Shown here: piece by piece, positions 24,567 through 55,062 of the stretch
Numbering within the stretch: the first letter of the stretch is position 1
Layout of the letters: every line of letters starts with the position of its first letter
Source: Metridium senile
Taxonomy: Eukaryota; Cnidaria; Anthozoa; Actiniaria; Metridiidae
Direction: 5' to 3'
NCBI GenBank assembly: GCA_949775045.1
Contig: OX459097.1
Coordinates: 14,225,710 to 14,289,709, forward strand
Length of the DNA stretch: 64,000 nt
The notes under the pieces: generated by a model
Database searches by the model: none
Seen by the model: only the letters and a program-made list of their open reading frames with translations
What the model was told of the DNA's origin: nothing
Program-made: the position numbers and the translations under genes

Positions 24567-24976
24567 TTTGATGTAATGTTTATGTAAAAAAGTAACCTTA
24601 TTGTTTTAAAAGTTTCGGAAGTCGAGGTCCTGTGACGTTTAAGTTTTCTATATTCTTTGACGGATTAATAATATTCGAAATGTCTCTCTCTCTCTCTCTT
24701 CCTCTGCAATTTGCCTAATTTAATATTTTTCTCTAAAATATTTTACTATTGTTGATGTCATTTTAATCTATAATTTTGATGTAGTGGTCAATTCAAATAT
24801 GATAAAATGTGAATGGCGGCCATATTGGCATTCGGTTAATAAGCTAACATTTTTAGTAGAAAAACTTTGCAAATGTTGAGGCCGTCCATTTATTATGCGC
24901 ATTTGAAAATTTGTAAAGATTGAATTTGTGCAATATAAATTAAAAAATTATTATAAATTATTATTATCCGGTCTGT

Positions 24977-25084
24977 GGAACACAGCGGTCAAACGACTAC
25001 GCATGCGCAAACACTTTTACAATCTAAAATTTAGCGCTGTGAAAATTTTGCCACGCATGCGTAGTCGTTTGACCGCTGTGTTGG
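24977..25084. mobile_element. Short foldback element
   Basis: ACACAGCGGTCAAACGACTA followed by CGCATGCG is repeated in exact reverse complement at about 25050-25084, with a loop of 45 or so bases. Confidence 0.8.
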
Positions 25085-25159
25085 TATTCGTATCTTCATT
25101 TATTTTTGATTTATGTGTTCTTGACAGCATAAACAGTGCATACTGTACCAGCTGAACTC

Positions 25160-25446
25160 AGAAAAAAACACAACTTTTAAGAAATTTAGAGCTGATTTAT
25201 ATAAACATTTTTTAAACATTTTTTGAAGAACGTATATAGCTTATTATCGATAAGTGAATTGTAACTTACCCTCTTATATTTTTATCATGTATTTAATATA
25301 TTTGTTTATTTATCTCTATTCTTTTTTATCTTTCTTTTGTTTTCTTATTCTTGTATATATTTCATATTTTTATTTGATGGCCCAATGTAAGATTAGCTTT
25401 TGCTAAATTGGTTTTCCATCGGTAAATAAAGTTTATTATTATACTT
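25160..25446 (+). mobile_element. 3' tail of a non-LTR retrotransposon abutting the CRD exon donor
   Basis: The plus strand ends GGCCCAATGTAAGATTAGCT, a short spacer, then AATAAAG and TTATTATTAT. This is the style of 3' terminus found in CR1/L2-like non-LTR elements. The 5' limit of the fragment is uncertain. It lies antisense to the CRD gene and reaches to within a few bases of the GTAAGT donor at 25448. Read from the minus strand it supplies an in-frame stop at 25393 and an AATAAA at 25369-25374. Confidence 0.6.
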
Positions 25447-25448
25447 AC

Positions 25449-28262
25449 TTGTTTTTTGAGTAGCTGCGCAGCACTCTTGAGGACAATATCTATCACATCT
25501 TCGAGCGCATTCAGTTGGACACGATACCTTTGATCGAACGCTCAATTCTTCAGGTCGATCGTACGAGCTAGGCCTCCCTAAAAACGGATTTCCCAATAAT
25601 TTCTTTCTTTCAAGAAAGTCGCGGTTGTACGAATGTAAAGTAGGGCTTCGTGGTTTTGAATTAAATGGAGACATTATTCTCATAGCTGTGCGTCCTACAA
25701 AGGATTGCTTCGCTAGATTCAGCCGCTTATTTGGTGTACGTAGTTGGTTGCTCAAAGGTCTTTTCAACGTGTTTGTTCTAGGGTCTTGTGTACAACAATG
25801 TCTAGGGCACGTTCTACTACAGTGAGTTCTACATTCTCTTGAACATGGTTGATGTACTGAGAATAAGGTTTCTCGTGGGAACGCTGCTGAAGACTTTATG
25901 CAGCAGTGTGGTGGACATTTAGGTAAGCAGATCTCCGAACATATTGATGGACAGTTTCCCATTTGTGGTGGGTCTTTGGATAGCAAAGGGTTTGGTTCTG
26001 GATCAGGCTCTAGTTCCTCCGGTCTGACTGTCAACAAGTCTGTGCAGCATTGTATCGGACAGCTTGCTACGCAGGCATGTGCACATGCTGGTGGGCAATA
26101 CAACTGGTCTGTGGGCGGAGGTGGCGGTGGAGGGGGAGGTGGTGGAGGAGGAGGCGGGGTTGGAGGAGGAGGGGGAGGTGGTGGAGGAGGGGGAGGCGGT
26201 GGAGGAGGGGGAGGCGGTGGAGGAGGGGGAGGCGGTGGAGGCGGTGGAGGAGGAGGATTTGGGTAGGTCTGTGGTGGTGTGTATATTGGTGGTGGTGGTG
26301 GAGGGTATTGGGGTGGAGGAGGAGGAGGGTATTGATGAGGAGGCGGAGGCGGCGGGTAAAGTGGTGGTTGGGGATACGGTGGTGGAGGTGGTTGAGGATA
26401 GGCAGGAAGAGGAGGTGCCATCGGCTGAGGTTGAGGAACTGTTATTGTTAAATCCGAACAGCATTCGATAGGACACACAGGATGACATGTTACAGCACAC
26501 GCTGGATGACATGGTTGACCTTTATTGTCAGTCTTAGGGGCAACAGTTGTCTTGGCTTGGTCCTGTGAGCAGCAGTGTAGAGGACAATTAGGTAAGCAGA
26601 CAATTACACACGATGGCGAGCAAGTAGTTGGCTTGGGTTTTGTAGTTTCCAGTGGAGAAACTGTTTTCAGTTGAGGACAGCACTTTAACGGGCAATCTGG
26701 CATACATTTGATATTGCAATAAGATGGGCATGTTGGCTGAGTGTGCCCTATCATGGAGTTAGCCGTTGGGTGCTCTGCTGCGGGCGTGGTCAGACTTAGG
26801 CAACACTTAATAGGGCAGGTAGGTAGGCATTGTATGTAACATACTGGTGAACATGTACTGGAAGTTGTAGTTAACGTTGTTAGAGATGGTGTTGTAGAGG
26901 TAAACAATCCTGGACAACACATCACAGGACATTCTGGCAGACATGTTGTCTTACACATTGAAGGACACACTCTTGAAGTCGTGGAATATGACATGGCTTG
27001 TGGCCCTGGCCTAGGTGTGATAAGAACTGAACAACATTTCAAAGGGCAGTAAGGCTTGCATGACTGCTCACAGACAGGTGGACAGGTCATTGGCGTTAGC
27101 TTCGTTGGTTCTGTTGTGAAACCTGGACAGCATTTGATTGGGCAATTCGGCTCGCACTTCTGCGCACATACCGGTGGACATGACATCGCTGATGTTGTTG
27201 GTGCTGGTGTTGTTGTCGTTGTGGTTGAGCAACATTTCTTGGGGCAAATTGACAGGCATGTCGTTGTACAGATTTGAGGACAGCCAGATGGACCTAAACT
27301 GCAGCATTTCACAGGACAGAAGGATAAACACTTTGAAATGCAAATCTCCGGGCATGGTGACGTAGTTGGAGTAGTTGATGCCACTTCTGGCGTGGTTGTT
27401 GTTTTAGAGCAGCAAGACACTGGGCAAGATGGTTTACAATTAGAGGCACATTCAGTCGGGCATGTAATGTTAGCGTTAAAACCAGGACAGCATTTTACGG
27501 GACAGTCTGGGCCACAGTTTTTTCTACAGTTAGCCAAACAAGACTTGGAATCGGGATCAATAATTATCGTGACGGGTTTTGCCGTTTCTGTTTCGTTACA
27601 GCACTCTTGCGAACAAGGTGGTAGGCACGACTCTCGACAAGAAGAAGGACAATAATTTGGCTCAGGGTTCACCACGATGGAAACATGTTTGGGATTTCCA
27701 GAGCAGCACTTAATCGGACAATCTGGACCACAGTTTTTCATACAACTATCTGGACAATTGGTGTCTTGGGTTTTACTATGTATCAAGACAGCTATCTGCT
27801 TTGGTAAGGCTGCGCAACACTTGACAGGACAGTCGGGTCCGCACGTTTTTATGCAGGATGCCGTGCACACTCCTTGATTCGAATCTGGAATAGCAATTGC
27901 TCCAAGCTTCTGAGCGCCAGATTCTGGACAGCACCTAATTGGACAATCTGGCAGACACTTAACGAGGCAGACGGTAGGGCATGGTCTTGGTGTGGCGGTC
28001 TTTTGAATTCCGGGGGGTTCAGGGAGGCGAAGATCAATATTAACCTGTTTAGAGCCTTTGCAACATCTGATTAGACAATATGGCTCGCATTTTTTAGCAC
28101 ATACAGCTGGACATGCGGCTGGTGAAGGTTTCTTTGGCTTTGAGATCACACCAAGAGTACAGCAATAGTCTGGGCAGGCATCAGTACAGTGGCCGATACA
28201 GGCTGGCTTACAAACAGGTAATGGGGGAAGGTTTGCCACTGGAAACGACCCTGGAGCATGAC
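25449..28262 (-). CDS. Exon with 21 minicollagen-type cysteine-rich domains and a polyproline block
   Basis: This single exon of 2,814 nt is open throughout in one frame: phase-1 acceptor (CTCTTTAG) at 28263 and phase-1 donor (GTAAGT) at 25448, 937 codons. It contains 21 strict CxxxCxxxCxxxCxxxCC modules, mostly of the form CPxxCxxxCxPxCPxKCC, spaced by 15-30 residues rich in Thr, Pro and Ser. A polyproline-rich block of about 110 residues lies between modules 17 and 18. This motif forms intermolecular disulfides in minicollagens and NOWA and is diagnostic of nematocyst capsule wall proteins. The exon has no in-frame ATG near its start, so it must be spliced to something upstream, most simply the 17-CRD exon at 33467-31884. 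If the donor is skipped, the frame ends at 25393 inside retrotransposon sequence. No downstream terminal exon was found. Confidence 0.9.
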
Positions 28263-28857
28263 CTAAAGAGAAAAGTACGTAATTTGTAACGTGATGTAAA
28301 GTAACGTAATATGATTTGGTAATATAATGAAACTTGTAACACCGTAAAAAATGTTGGCTTAATTTTACTGACGTTTCGAACTTTAGCCCTTCGTCAAAGT
28401 AAAAAAGAGATTCAACAATACCTAATGTATTGTAGTGTAATGTAATGTAAATTAACGCAATGTGGTGTGACGTCAGGCAACGAAACCGTACGTTACATAA
28501 GTGATATAATTTAAGATAACATATCTTAACTTAATGTAGCTTATTGTAGTGTAACGAGCAAATTGACTTAACGTAACCGTATACGTACCTTACGTTACAT
28601 AATGTAACGTTACATTACGTATATAGCGCTTTTCACGTTGTCTCAATATTCTTTATTATCAATGCTTTCTAATCACTTGCTTTGTAAAATACTACTTTTA
28701 TATTAATGACAATATATGAAGAATTAATGATTTTATGCTATTAAAATTATCAGTGATGACGCTATTTTGACGGTTGTGATTTGTCGACAAGGTCCACTGC
28801 CAAAAGCAATGGATTGAAAGACAAGTGACCCTCACAACAAGGTAAATAATAGCTTAG
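28263..28857. repeat. Foldback family A arm and TAACGTAA-rich repeat
   Basis: At 28316-28403 there is one arm of family A (TAATATAATGAAACTTGTAA through CTTTAGCCCTTCGTC). Around it, at 28280-28315 and 28430-28625, are irregular repeats built on TAACGTAA and TAATGTAATG. If the two CRD exons are spliced, this is intron. Confidence 0.7.
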
Positions 28858-28859
28858 TG

Positions 28860-29035
28860 TACAGTGAGACCTCTCTTTTCCGGACATCACTGCGACCAAG
28901 AATATTGGCCGGTTTACTGGTGGATCTGGTTTATTGAGTTTAATTCCCAATTTGGGAAAAATTGGGACCAAGAATTACCGGCGTTAGAGAGAATTCCGAT
29001 CTTCGAGTGTTCGGTATAGAGGGGGTCCCACTGTA
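28860..29035. mobile_element. Tigger/pogo-like MITE with TA target duplication
   Basis: It starts CAGTGAGACCTCTCTTTTCC and ends GGGGGTCCCACTG. Both ends are flanked by TA (28860-28861 and 29034-29035), as expected for Tc1/mariner-pogo insertions. Confidence 0.8.
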
Positions 29036-29042
29036 CTAAACT

Positions 29043-29166
29043 AAGGGCCTCTTTAAACGGGCCCAACATGTTGGACCAACATTGTTACGATACGGTTTGT
29101 TGACCACAAGAACAAAACAAATGTTGGATGATGTTCAACATGTTGGGCCCGTTTAAAAACGCACTA
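29043..29166. mobile_element. Foldback element, about 40 bp arms
   Basis: TTTAAACGGGCCCAACATGT at the left pairs with ACATGTTGGGCCCGTTTAAA at the right. The arms enclose about 55 bases. Confidence 0.8.
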
Positions 29167-30250
29167 AGAGATTGACCTTAGTAAAAGGTGAATAAAAAGT
29201 ACCACTATAAAGAACAATATTTTATTTATTTAGGAAAAGCTTTGCAAGCAGAAATACAATAAAAAGCTTAATATTTGATAATTAGTTGTTTAACTTAACT
29301 CGCTAAAAGTACTGCAAGCTATGATCTTTTTCAGTATCTGATTAAAAGTAGCCCTCAGGATTTTCTATTATAAATAGATTTTCTATTTGATCCACGAGCT
29401 GAATCAAACTTTTCTATGGTACTTATTTAGTACCTTTAATAATTATCTAGTACTTTAGATATATGTACTACTTATAAAATGACTAATATAAAGGGAAAAC
29501 TTTTTCCATGAAATAAAATTGCCTTTGTGCAATATATGTTTTTGTGTAGTGTAAAAGACCTGAATGTTTTAATTAGCTATTAGAGTGATTTAACATAATG
29601 ATTAAAATAACATAGCAAAATAAATAACATAATAACATGACAATGAGTAAAATAACATAGCTTCGCGCTGGGGCACATACAATTTTTCACAAATATACTT
29701 TTTTAATCTTTTTAAATATTCTTTATGATACAACGGCCAGTTCTGATACATTGTTTCTTGGTTTTTGCCATGATTGTCATATTTATGCAAGTAATTTGTG
29801 ATAAATTGTATGGTCATCCATGTAAAGCTCATTAGCATGTTATTTTACTAATTAGCATGTTAAAATACATTATTTGGATCGCTCTATTGTCTCTTTCCAC
29901 TTGAACCGTTCAATCTTTTAGTGACAATACCCATTTCGAGTTTATTCCATGAATGAAATGTTTGCCCTCTATATGTATTTGTTTTTAATTTTTAGCATTT
30001 ATATAAAACAGCTTTGCATTGGTTTATACAGCCAATTGCATAAAGGTTGTAGTTTCTGAGATATACATATCTGCACATATCTAATGATATGCACTTGCTA
30101 AGTAAATACACAACAGCCAACAATTACTTTTTTGAAAATTACGAAAGTTAGAAAGGAATAAAAATATATTTTGGAAAGAATGTCATACACGAATAAAGCA
30201 GTGTTTTGGGTTTTGCATCTCATTATATAAATGTATAAATGTGTACTACA
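29167..30250. other. AT-rich stretch, no gene seen
   Basis: No frame in this stretch has a family signature or matching splice sites. The longest frame (29602-29838, minus) is AT-driven. An upstream first exon for the 21-CRD exon was looked for here and not found. Confidence 0.6.
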
Positions 30251-30535
30251 CCGTATTTACTCGACTAAGCGCCGCCCTCAAATAAGTGCCGCCCTCGAAT
30301 AAGTGCCGCCCTCGAATAAGTGCCGCCCTCTAATAAGTGCCGCCCTCGAATATGTACCGCCCTCTAATAAGCGCCGCATTTGAATGCGATAATGTTACTT
30401 ACTAATTTTTAGTCTTCAGCTCAAAGTTACCATTTCACAGCTCGCCAATTAAGTTATCTCCCTAATATTCGTAGTTCTGATCAAGAAGGGGACAGTGAGA
30501 TCAAGAAAAATTTGATAAAATTCGAGTAAATACGG
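30251..30535. mobile_element. Non-autonomous element with CCGTATTTACTCGA ends, copy 2
   Basis: The element starts CCGTATTTACTCGA and ends TCGAGTAAATACGG. Near its left end it has five or six tandem copies of AATAAGTGCCGCCCTCG. The internal block shared with 20379-20585 confirms the family. Confidence 0.8.
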
Positions 30536-30563
30536 CAACCTTTATGCAACCAACTGTATATTT

Positions 30564-31429
30564 TTAAAGAATCCTAGTCAACCACAATGCATTGCACGCT
30601 TGACATTGCCAAATAATCGCTAGTCGCCATTTTGTTGACCATGGAAAATGGCCGACTTTTGGGTTTGTGAAGTGAATCCATTTCCATCGGCCTTTGAATT
30701 ACTGCAAGATGGGTCATAAATATCGTGAAAAGTTCACCAGTGGTACTTCTCAAAGTTTTTCGATGGTTTGGAAAAAGTTTGATCCTTTATTGATGTATTA
30801 TTTGAATTCAATGGTCGCTACTGATCTCCCCGTCTGACAATGGCCAAAAAGTCGAGATTTTGTGAAGAGAATGTCTCTAACACATTCAACCTACTTACTC
30901 TGGAATCAAAGGATGGAGAATTTAGACAGTTAGTGACTATCCAGCCACTTAACGCTATTTATTGTGATTGTTTTAGAAGGTCAATAGAAGTTATTGTTTC
31001 TTGTCACGCTCGACACATGACAAGTCAACTCCAGCATATTCGCTCAACATAACAGAGCCTTCTCTCTACCCAGATGGAAATCGGTTAATTTCAAGAACAG
31101 ATTTAATACATCCTGAAGTCTAAAAAGCAACTCAGAACACTTTTAGACAATTTTCTATTACTAAAACGTCCATATTAGTAAGTAGATTTGTTATCGTAAC
31201 TTTTATCGTGAATTTAATTATTAATTTATTGTAAAAATAACTGTATTTGAACTGTAATTTATGAATATGTAATTCAGCTTTGTATGGTATCAGTTATTAT
31301 CAATAAACTATCTTTTTATCCATAAAATCTACAGATTGTTGCGGCACGCGTGACTTAATCTGTTGCATAACCCGCATGTAAACAATAATATAGGAGCGCA
31401 AAGCATTGTGGTTGACTTGGATTCTTTAA
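30564..31429. mobile_element. TTAA-flanked 858 bp DNA transposon (piggyBac-type target), with empty site at 31776
   Basis: Element body 30568-31425 is flanked by TTAA on both sides. Its 28-base ends, starting AGAATCCTAGTCAACCACAA, match in reverse complement with two differences. The host sequence on either side (CAACCAACTGTATATTTTTA on the left, GGCCACATAGCTG on the right) occurs uninterrupted at 31752-31793 around a single TTAA, which is an empty site. TTAA duplication is typical of piggyBac-type transposases. Two short plus-strand frames inside (around 30650 and 30840-31052) are not a transposase, so the element is non-autonomous. Confidence 0.85.
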
Positions 31430-31809
31430 GGCCACATAGCTGCAATCTTGGCAAAAATTAATGAGACACTTTTGCGGTTTTCTCTATTTTGACCTTTACC
31501 TATACATTTAGTTCGGTATAATCCTCCCCTCCCCCTACCCCTCCATGCAATGTTGGTTTTCAGTTAACATGATTCCTTGATGACTGCCAGGCCAACATTG
31601 TGTAGTGGGGGGAGGGGGAGTTAAGCCCAAAAAGCACGCGCATTACGGTATAAGACAAATGTCCCATTTTCAAAGCAGTTGTATCACTTAGTTTTTGCCC
31701 AGATTGTGGGTATCTTTGACTTTGACTTGTTTCAGCTGCTGTTTTGGTAACCTGTATGCAACCAACTGTATATTTTTAAGGGCACATAGCTGGATATCTA
31801 TTTGATTGT

Positions 31810-33467
31810 TTAATGTTTTGTTATATGTTTGTTTGATTGTCCTTTGGCTTGTTTCAGGTGCTGTTTTTTTGGTGTAACTATACTAGTCTTTTTATCATAC
31901 GTAACGACTATAGAACAACATTTGACTGGACAGGATGGAGTACACTTAGTGTAACAAGAAGTTGGACATTGGCTTGGGAGCTGTACATTCGCAACTTGTG
32001 GTGTTTGAGATACTGCATTTGTGAACGCCTTGAGACAGCATTTGAACGGGCAACTTGGTTGACAAGAGGCCAGACATTCGGACGGACAAGAGTCAAATGG
32101 TTTGGTCTGTGATCTGACCTGGTCTTCCCCAGGGTATTCCTTTGGACAACATTTCCTGGGACAGGTTGGTAGGCATGCCCATTTACATGAGGGTGGGCAA
32201 GGGATTAATGTTGGAGCTGCAGTTGGCTTGCTTGAGCAACATTTAACTGGACAATTTGGCTGACAACTTTGCGTGTTGCAAGTCGGCGGGCATGTTTCTA
32301 TAGGCTGCAGAATAGTTAAACAGCATTTGGGAGGACATTTTGATGTGCATTTCTCAGTACATCCAGGCGGGCAATTGTCAGGTTTAGTTGCAGCTTCATT
32401 CTTGCAACATTTCACTGGACAACTGGGTTGGCAGATCTTAAGACAAATAGGTGGGCATGTGGTGACTGGGTCCAAAGGAGTTAAAACAGTTGGGCAACAC
32501 TTGGCGGGACAGTCTGGTTTACACGACTGCTTTGTACACTCAGCTGGGCATTGCGTGACAGGACAACATTTTGGTGGACAGTTTTCAGGACATGGAGATG
32601 TCTGATTACACTGTATTGGACAATCTGTCTCTAACGGAGTAAAAACTGTCAGACAGCATTTTGCTGGACAATCAGGTTTGCAAGACGTCTTCGAGCATCC
32701 CTCAGGACATGTCTCTGTGTTTGCTTTGCTCGCTTGAAGACAACATGTTACGGGACAACCTGGCTTACATGTTTCGATGCATTGACGTGGACATGTTGCC
32801 TTTTCCGCCGACACTATTAAAGTACAGCATTTTGCAGGACAATCTGGTTTGCATGACTGTAAGCATTGCGGAGGACACCCTGCAGTGTCTGGTGCTTTTG
32901 TTGATAATTGACAGCATTGTTCTGGACAACCTTTTTGGCAGGAGCTGGGCGAACATTGTGCAGGGCAGGATTTAGGTTTAGTTCCTATAGGTATTTTTAC
33001 TGTAGTACAGCATTTGACGGGGCAGTCAGGCTTACATGACGAAGGAGAGCATTTGCTAGGACATGGCAGGTTCTCAATCGTCGTCTTCTCTTCTATCATA
33101 ATACCATTACAGCATCTAGCTGGACAGTCCGGCTTACAACTTACTTTACACTCATCTGGACAATTACTTGACTTGGAATCAATCGGTGTTAGCTCACTCA
33201 TGCAACACTTTTGAGGGCAATACGGCTTACATGTCTTGAAGCATTCCTCAGGACACTCGTCTGTTCCTGGCTTAGTGTTGGTAAACTTAAGAATACCAGT
33301 ACAACACTTTGCAGGACAATCTGGCTCGCATACTTTAGCACATTGCGGTGGACAGTTATCTCCTTTTCCTTGGATGCTTCCCAAGCAGCACATCACTGGA
33401 CATGAAGGCTGGCAGTTGGTCTTACAAGCAGGGGGACAAGGCTTTGGTTCTGGTGTTTTCTCGGAGT
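31810..33467 (-). CDS. Exon with 17 minicollagen-type cysteine-rich domains
   Basis: The exon begins after the acceptor TCCTCCTCCAATAG in phase 1 (DSEKTPEPK) and is open for 17 six-cysteine modules. Eleven are the strict CxxxCxxxCxxxCxxxCC form. Five have one extra residue in the second loop (for example CPSKCSPSSCKPDC) and one has two extra (CNQTSPC). Linkers are 8-20 residues. The 3' end is ambiguous: the frame runs to TAA at 31812-31810, but a phase-1 donor (ACTA|GTATAG) after KKT at 31884 sits at the same place, relative to the last CRD, as the strong donor of the 21-CRD exon. Splicing there would join in frame to the exon at 28262. The phase-1 acceptor also matches the donor of the second FN2 exon at 35158. 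There is no start codon at its own 5' end, so this is an internal or terminal exon, not a separate gene. Confidence 0.9.
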
Positions 33468-33850
33468 CTATTGGAGGAGGAAGAAAAAAGGTTACCGATA
33501 CGAAATAACTTGTTGCTTTAATGGAATGCATTTCTGAATCGGAACCTGATTTTTCCTCCTCCGTCAACTCGAGGAGAGCTCTTGAAGAAGGACTACATTA
33601 AGGACGATCCTTATCTTTAAGGTATTTACTCATGCATTAACTTATAGATGATCGAGCAGTAGATATCATGGTGGTGGTACGACGTTTAAAAAGGTTGCCA
33701 GGAATCGAAATACCGATTCTGAAAATGCATTCCAATGAGGCTAAGTTCTAACATAAGATTTCAGGAACACATTTCTTTTCCCTAATAAATGGTAAATGTT
33801 TTGGAAATTGAACAGAAAGTTAAAAAAAATTATCTGGTCTGTTAGCTATA

Positions 33851-34027
33851 CAGTGATACCTCTATTAAGTGGTCACCCATTAAGAGGTTACCCTCTATTA
33901 GGTAGCCACAATAAAAAGTCCCAAATCTATTCCTATACCCATTCTATATCTCTATTCAGCGACCAACCTCTATTTAACGGACACTTTGGAAAGTCCCAAG
34001 GGTTACCGCTTAATAGAGGTACCACTG
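33851..34027. mobile_element. Tigger/pogo-like MITE with TA target duplication, copy 3
   Basis: The left end CAGTGATACCTCTATTAAGT pairs with the right end CTTAATAGAGGTACCACTG. TA flanks both sides. A right-half fragment of the same type is at about 49845-49925. Confidence 0.85.
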
Positions 34028-34061
34028 TAGACCTTTTCGCTTAACTGATCATAAAAATTAA

Positions 34062-34305
34062 TTTCAAGTCGAGGCTGGGGTGGATAAAAAACAGTGAATT
34101 GATAGCTTAATCCCCTGCAGCCTCGACTTGAATCTGTTGTATACCTTTTCACAGTTCCGTTCAGTGACCACGAATAATTGTTTCAAGTCGAGGTTCCCGT
34201 TGCTGCGCATAGCAAAACTATAATTTATCATGTGCAGCAACTGAAACCTCGACTTGGAACTATCATTCGTGGTCACTGAACGGAACTGTGAAAAGAACTA
34301 TTCAG
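34062..34305. mobile_element. Two adjacent foldbacks
   Basis: A short hairpin (CAAGTCGAGGCT... / ...AGCCTCGACTTG) occupies 34062-34133. It is followed by a larger foldback at 34145-34303 with arms reading CTTTTCACAGTTCCGTTCAG and its reverse complement. Both share a TTTCAAGTCGAGG-type sequence, so one may derive from the other. Confidence 0.75.
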
Positions 34306-34867
34306 GGAGGTGTATAACGATCAATTTTGAACATAAGCACTGAATTTAAGGGTGGCTGCTTAAAATTGGAAGGGAACAGAGACAGATTGATAAGGACAGC
34401 TCTACTACATTCAAATAAAATCGGCAATTTATATGTGAGAAAAAATCCCGTTCAAGGTTAATATTAAGGAGATATTTTAATGAAAACGTTTTCCAAATTT
34501 TAACAACTGGAGTTATCCGAAATGTGAACGCCAACAAAAAGCAATATTCACAAGAGTATGAATTTATGTTGAACAATACCATGTAAGAATGTTGTCACTC
34601 GAAAAAGAACAGTAATTTAGTAAGAAAGGAATAACAAAAGAGAATGTTCAGCTAGAACTTTCTTTGTCTTTTAATATATAAATTCCTTTCCCACTACATT
34701 ACAAAAGACAGGACAACGTTCTTCTATTTAGTTATATAGTATATATCTGAATTTGTACCGCAGTTAAAAAAAAATATATAAACTGCGACGATCATCATCA
34801 TTGTTATGATTTAATCTATTTAATAATAGTATTCACCGACAGTATAGACTCATACATCCAGATATAC

Positions 34868-35122
34868 ACCTGTTTCAATTAACCGTGTCCATCTGGAATG
34901 GTTGATCTGAGACCGATAGGAATTGTGGGAGCTCGTTAAACTGCAAATGCACTATTATAATCACGCTTGAATATTAATGTTTACTTCTGAAATACTGTTA
35001 TCTGTAATTCAGCACCATTCAAGTGTGATTAAAACAATGCATTTGAAATTTAATGAGCTCCCACAATTCCTATCGGTCTCAGATCAACCATTCCAGATGG
35101 ACAACGTTAATTGAAATAGGTG
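34868..35122. mobile_element. Foldback element next to the second FN2 exon
   Basis: The arm at 34875-34960, including CATCTGGAATGGTTGATCTG and GATAGGAATTGTGGGAGCTC, is matched in reverse complement at about 35050-35115. It lies 36 bases downstream of the FN2 donor. Confidence 0.8.
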
Positions 35123-35157
35123 TATAAATTATTTGATCAATACATTTTCTTAGTTAC

Positions 35158-55062
<19,905 letters not shown>

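Noticed and set aside
26050..26471. Plus-strand Gly-, Trp/Arg- and Glu/Val-rich frames
   Set aside because: Antisense and frame shadows of the polyproline block in the 21-CRD exon.
30840..31052. 70-codon frame as a possible transposase fragment or host gene
   Set aside because: It lies within the 858 bp TTAA element, shows no transposase motif and no splice support.
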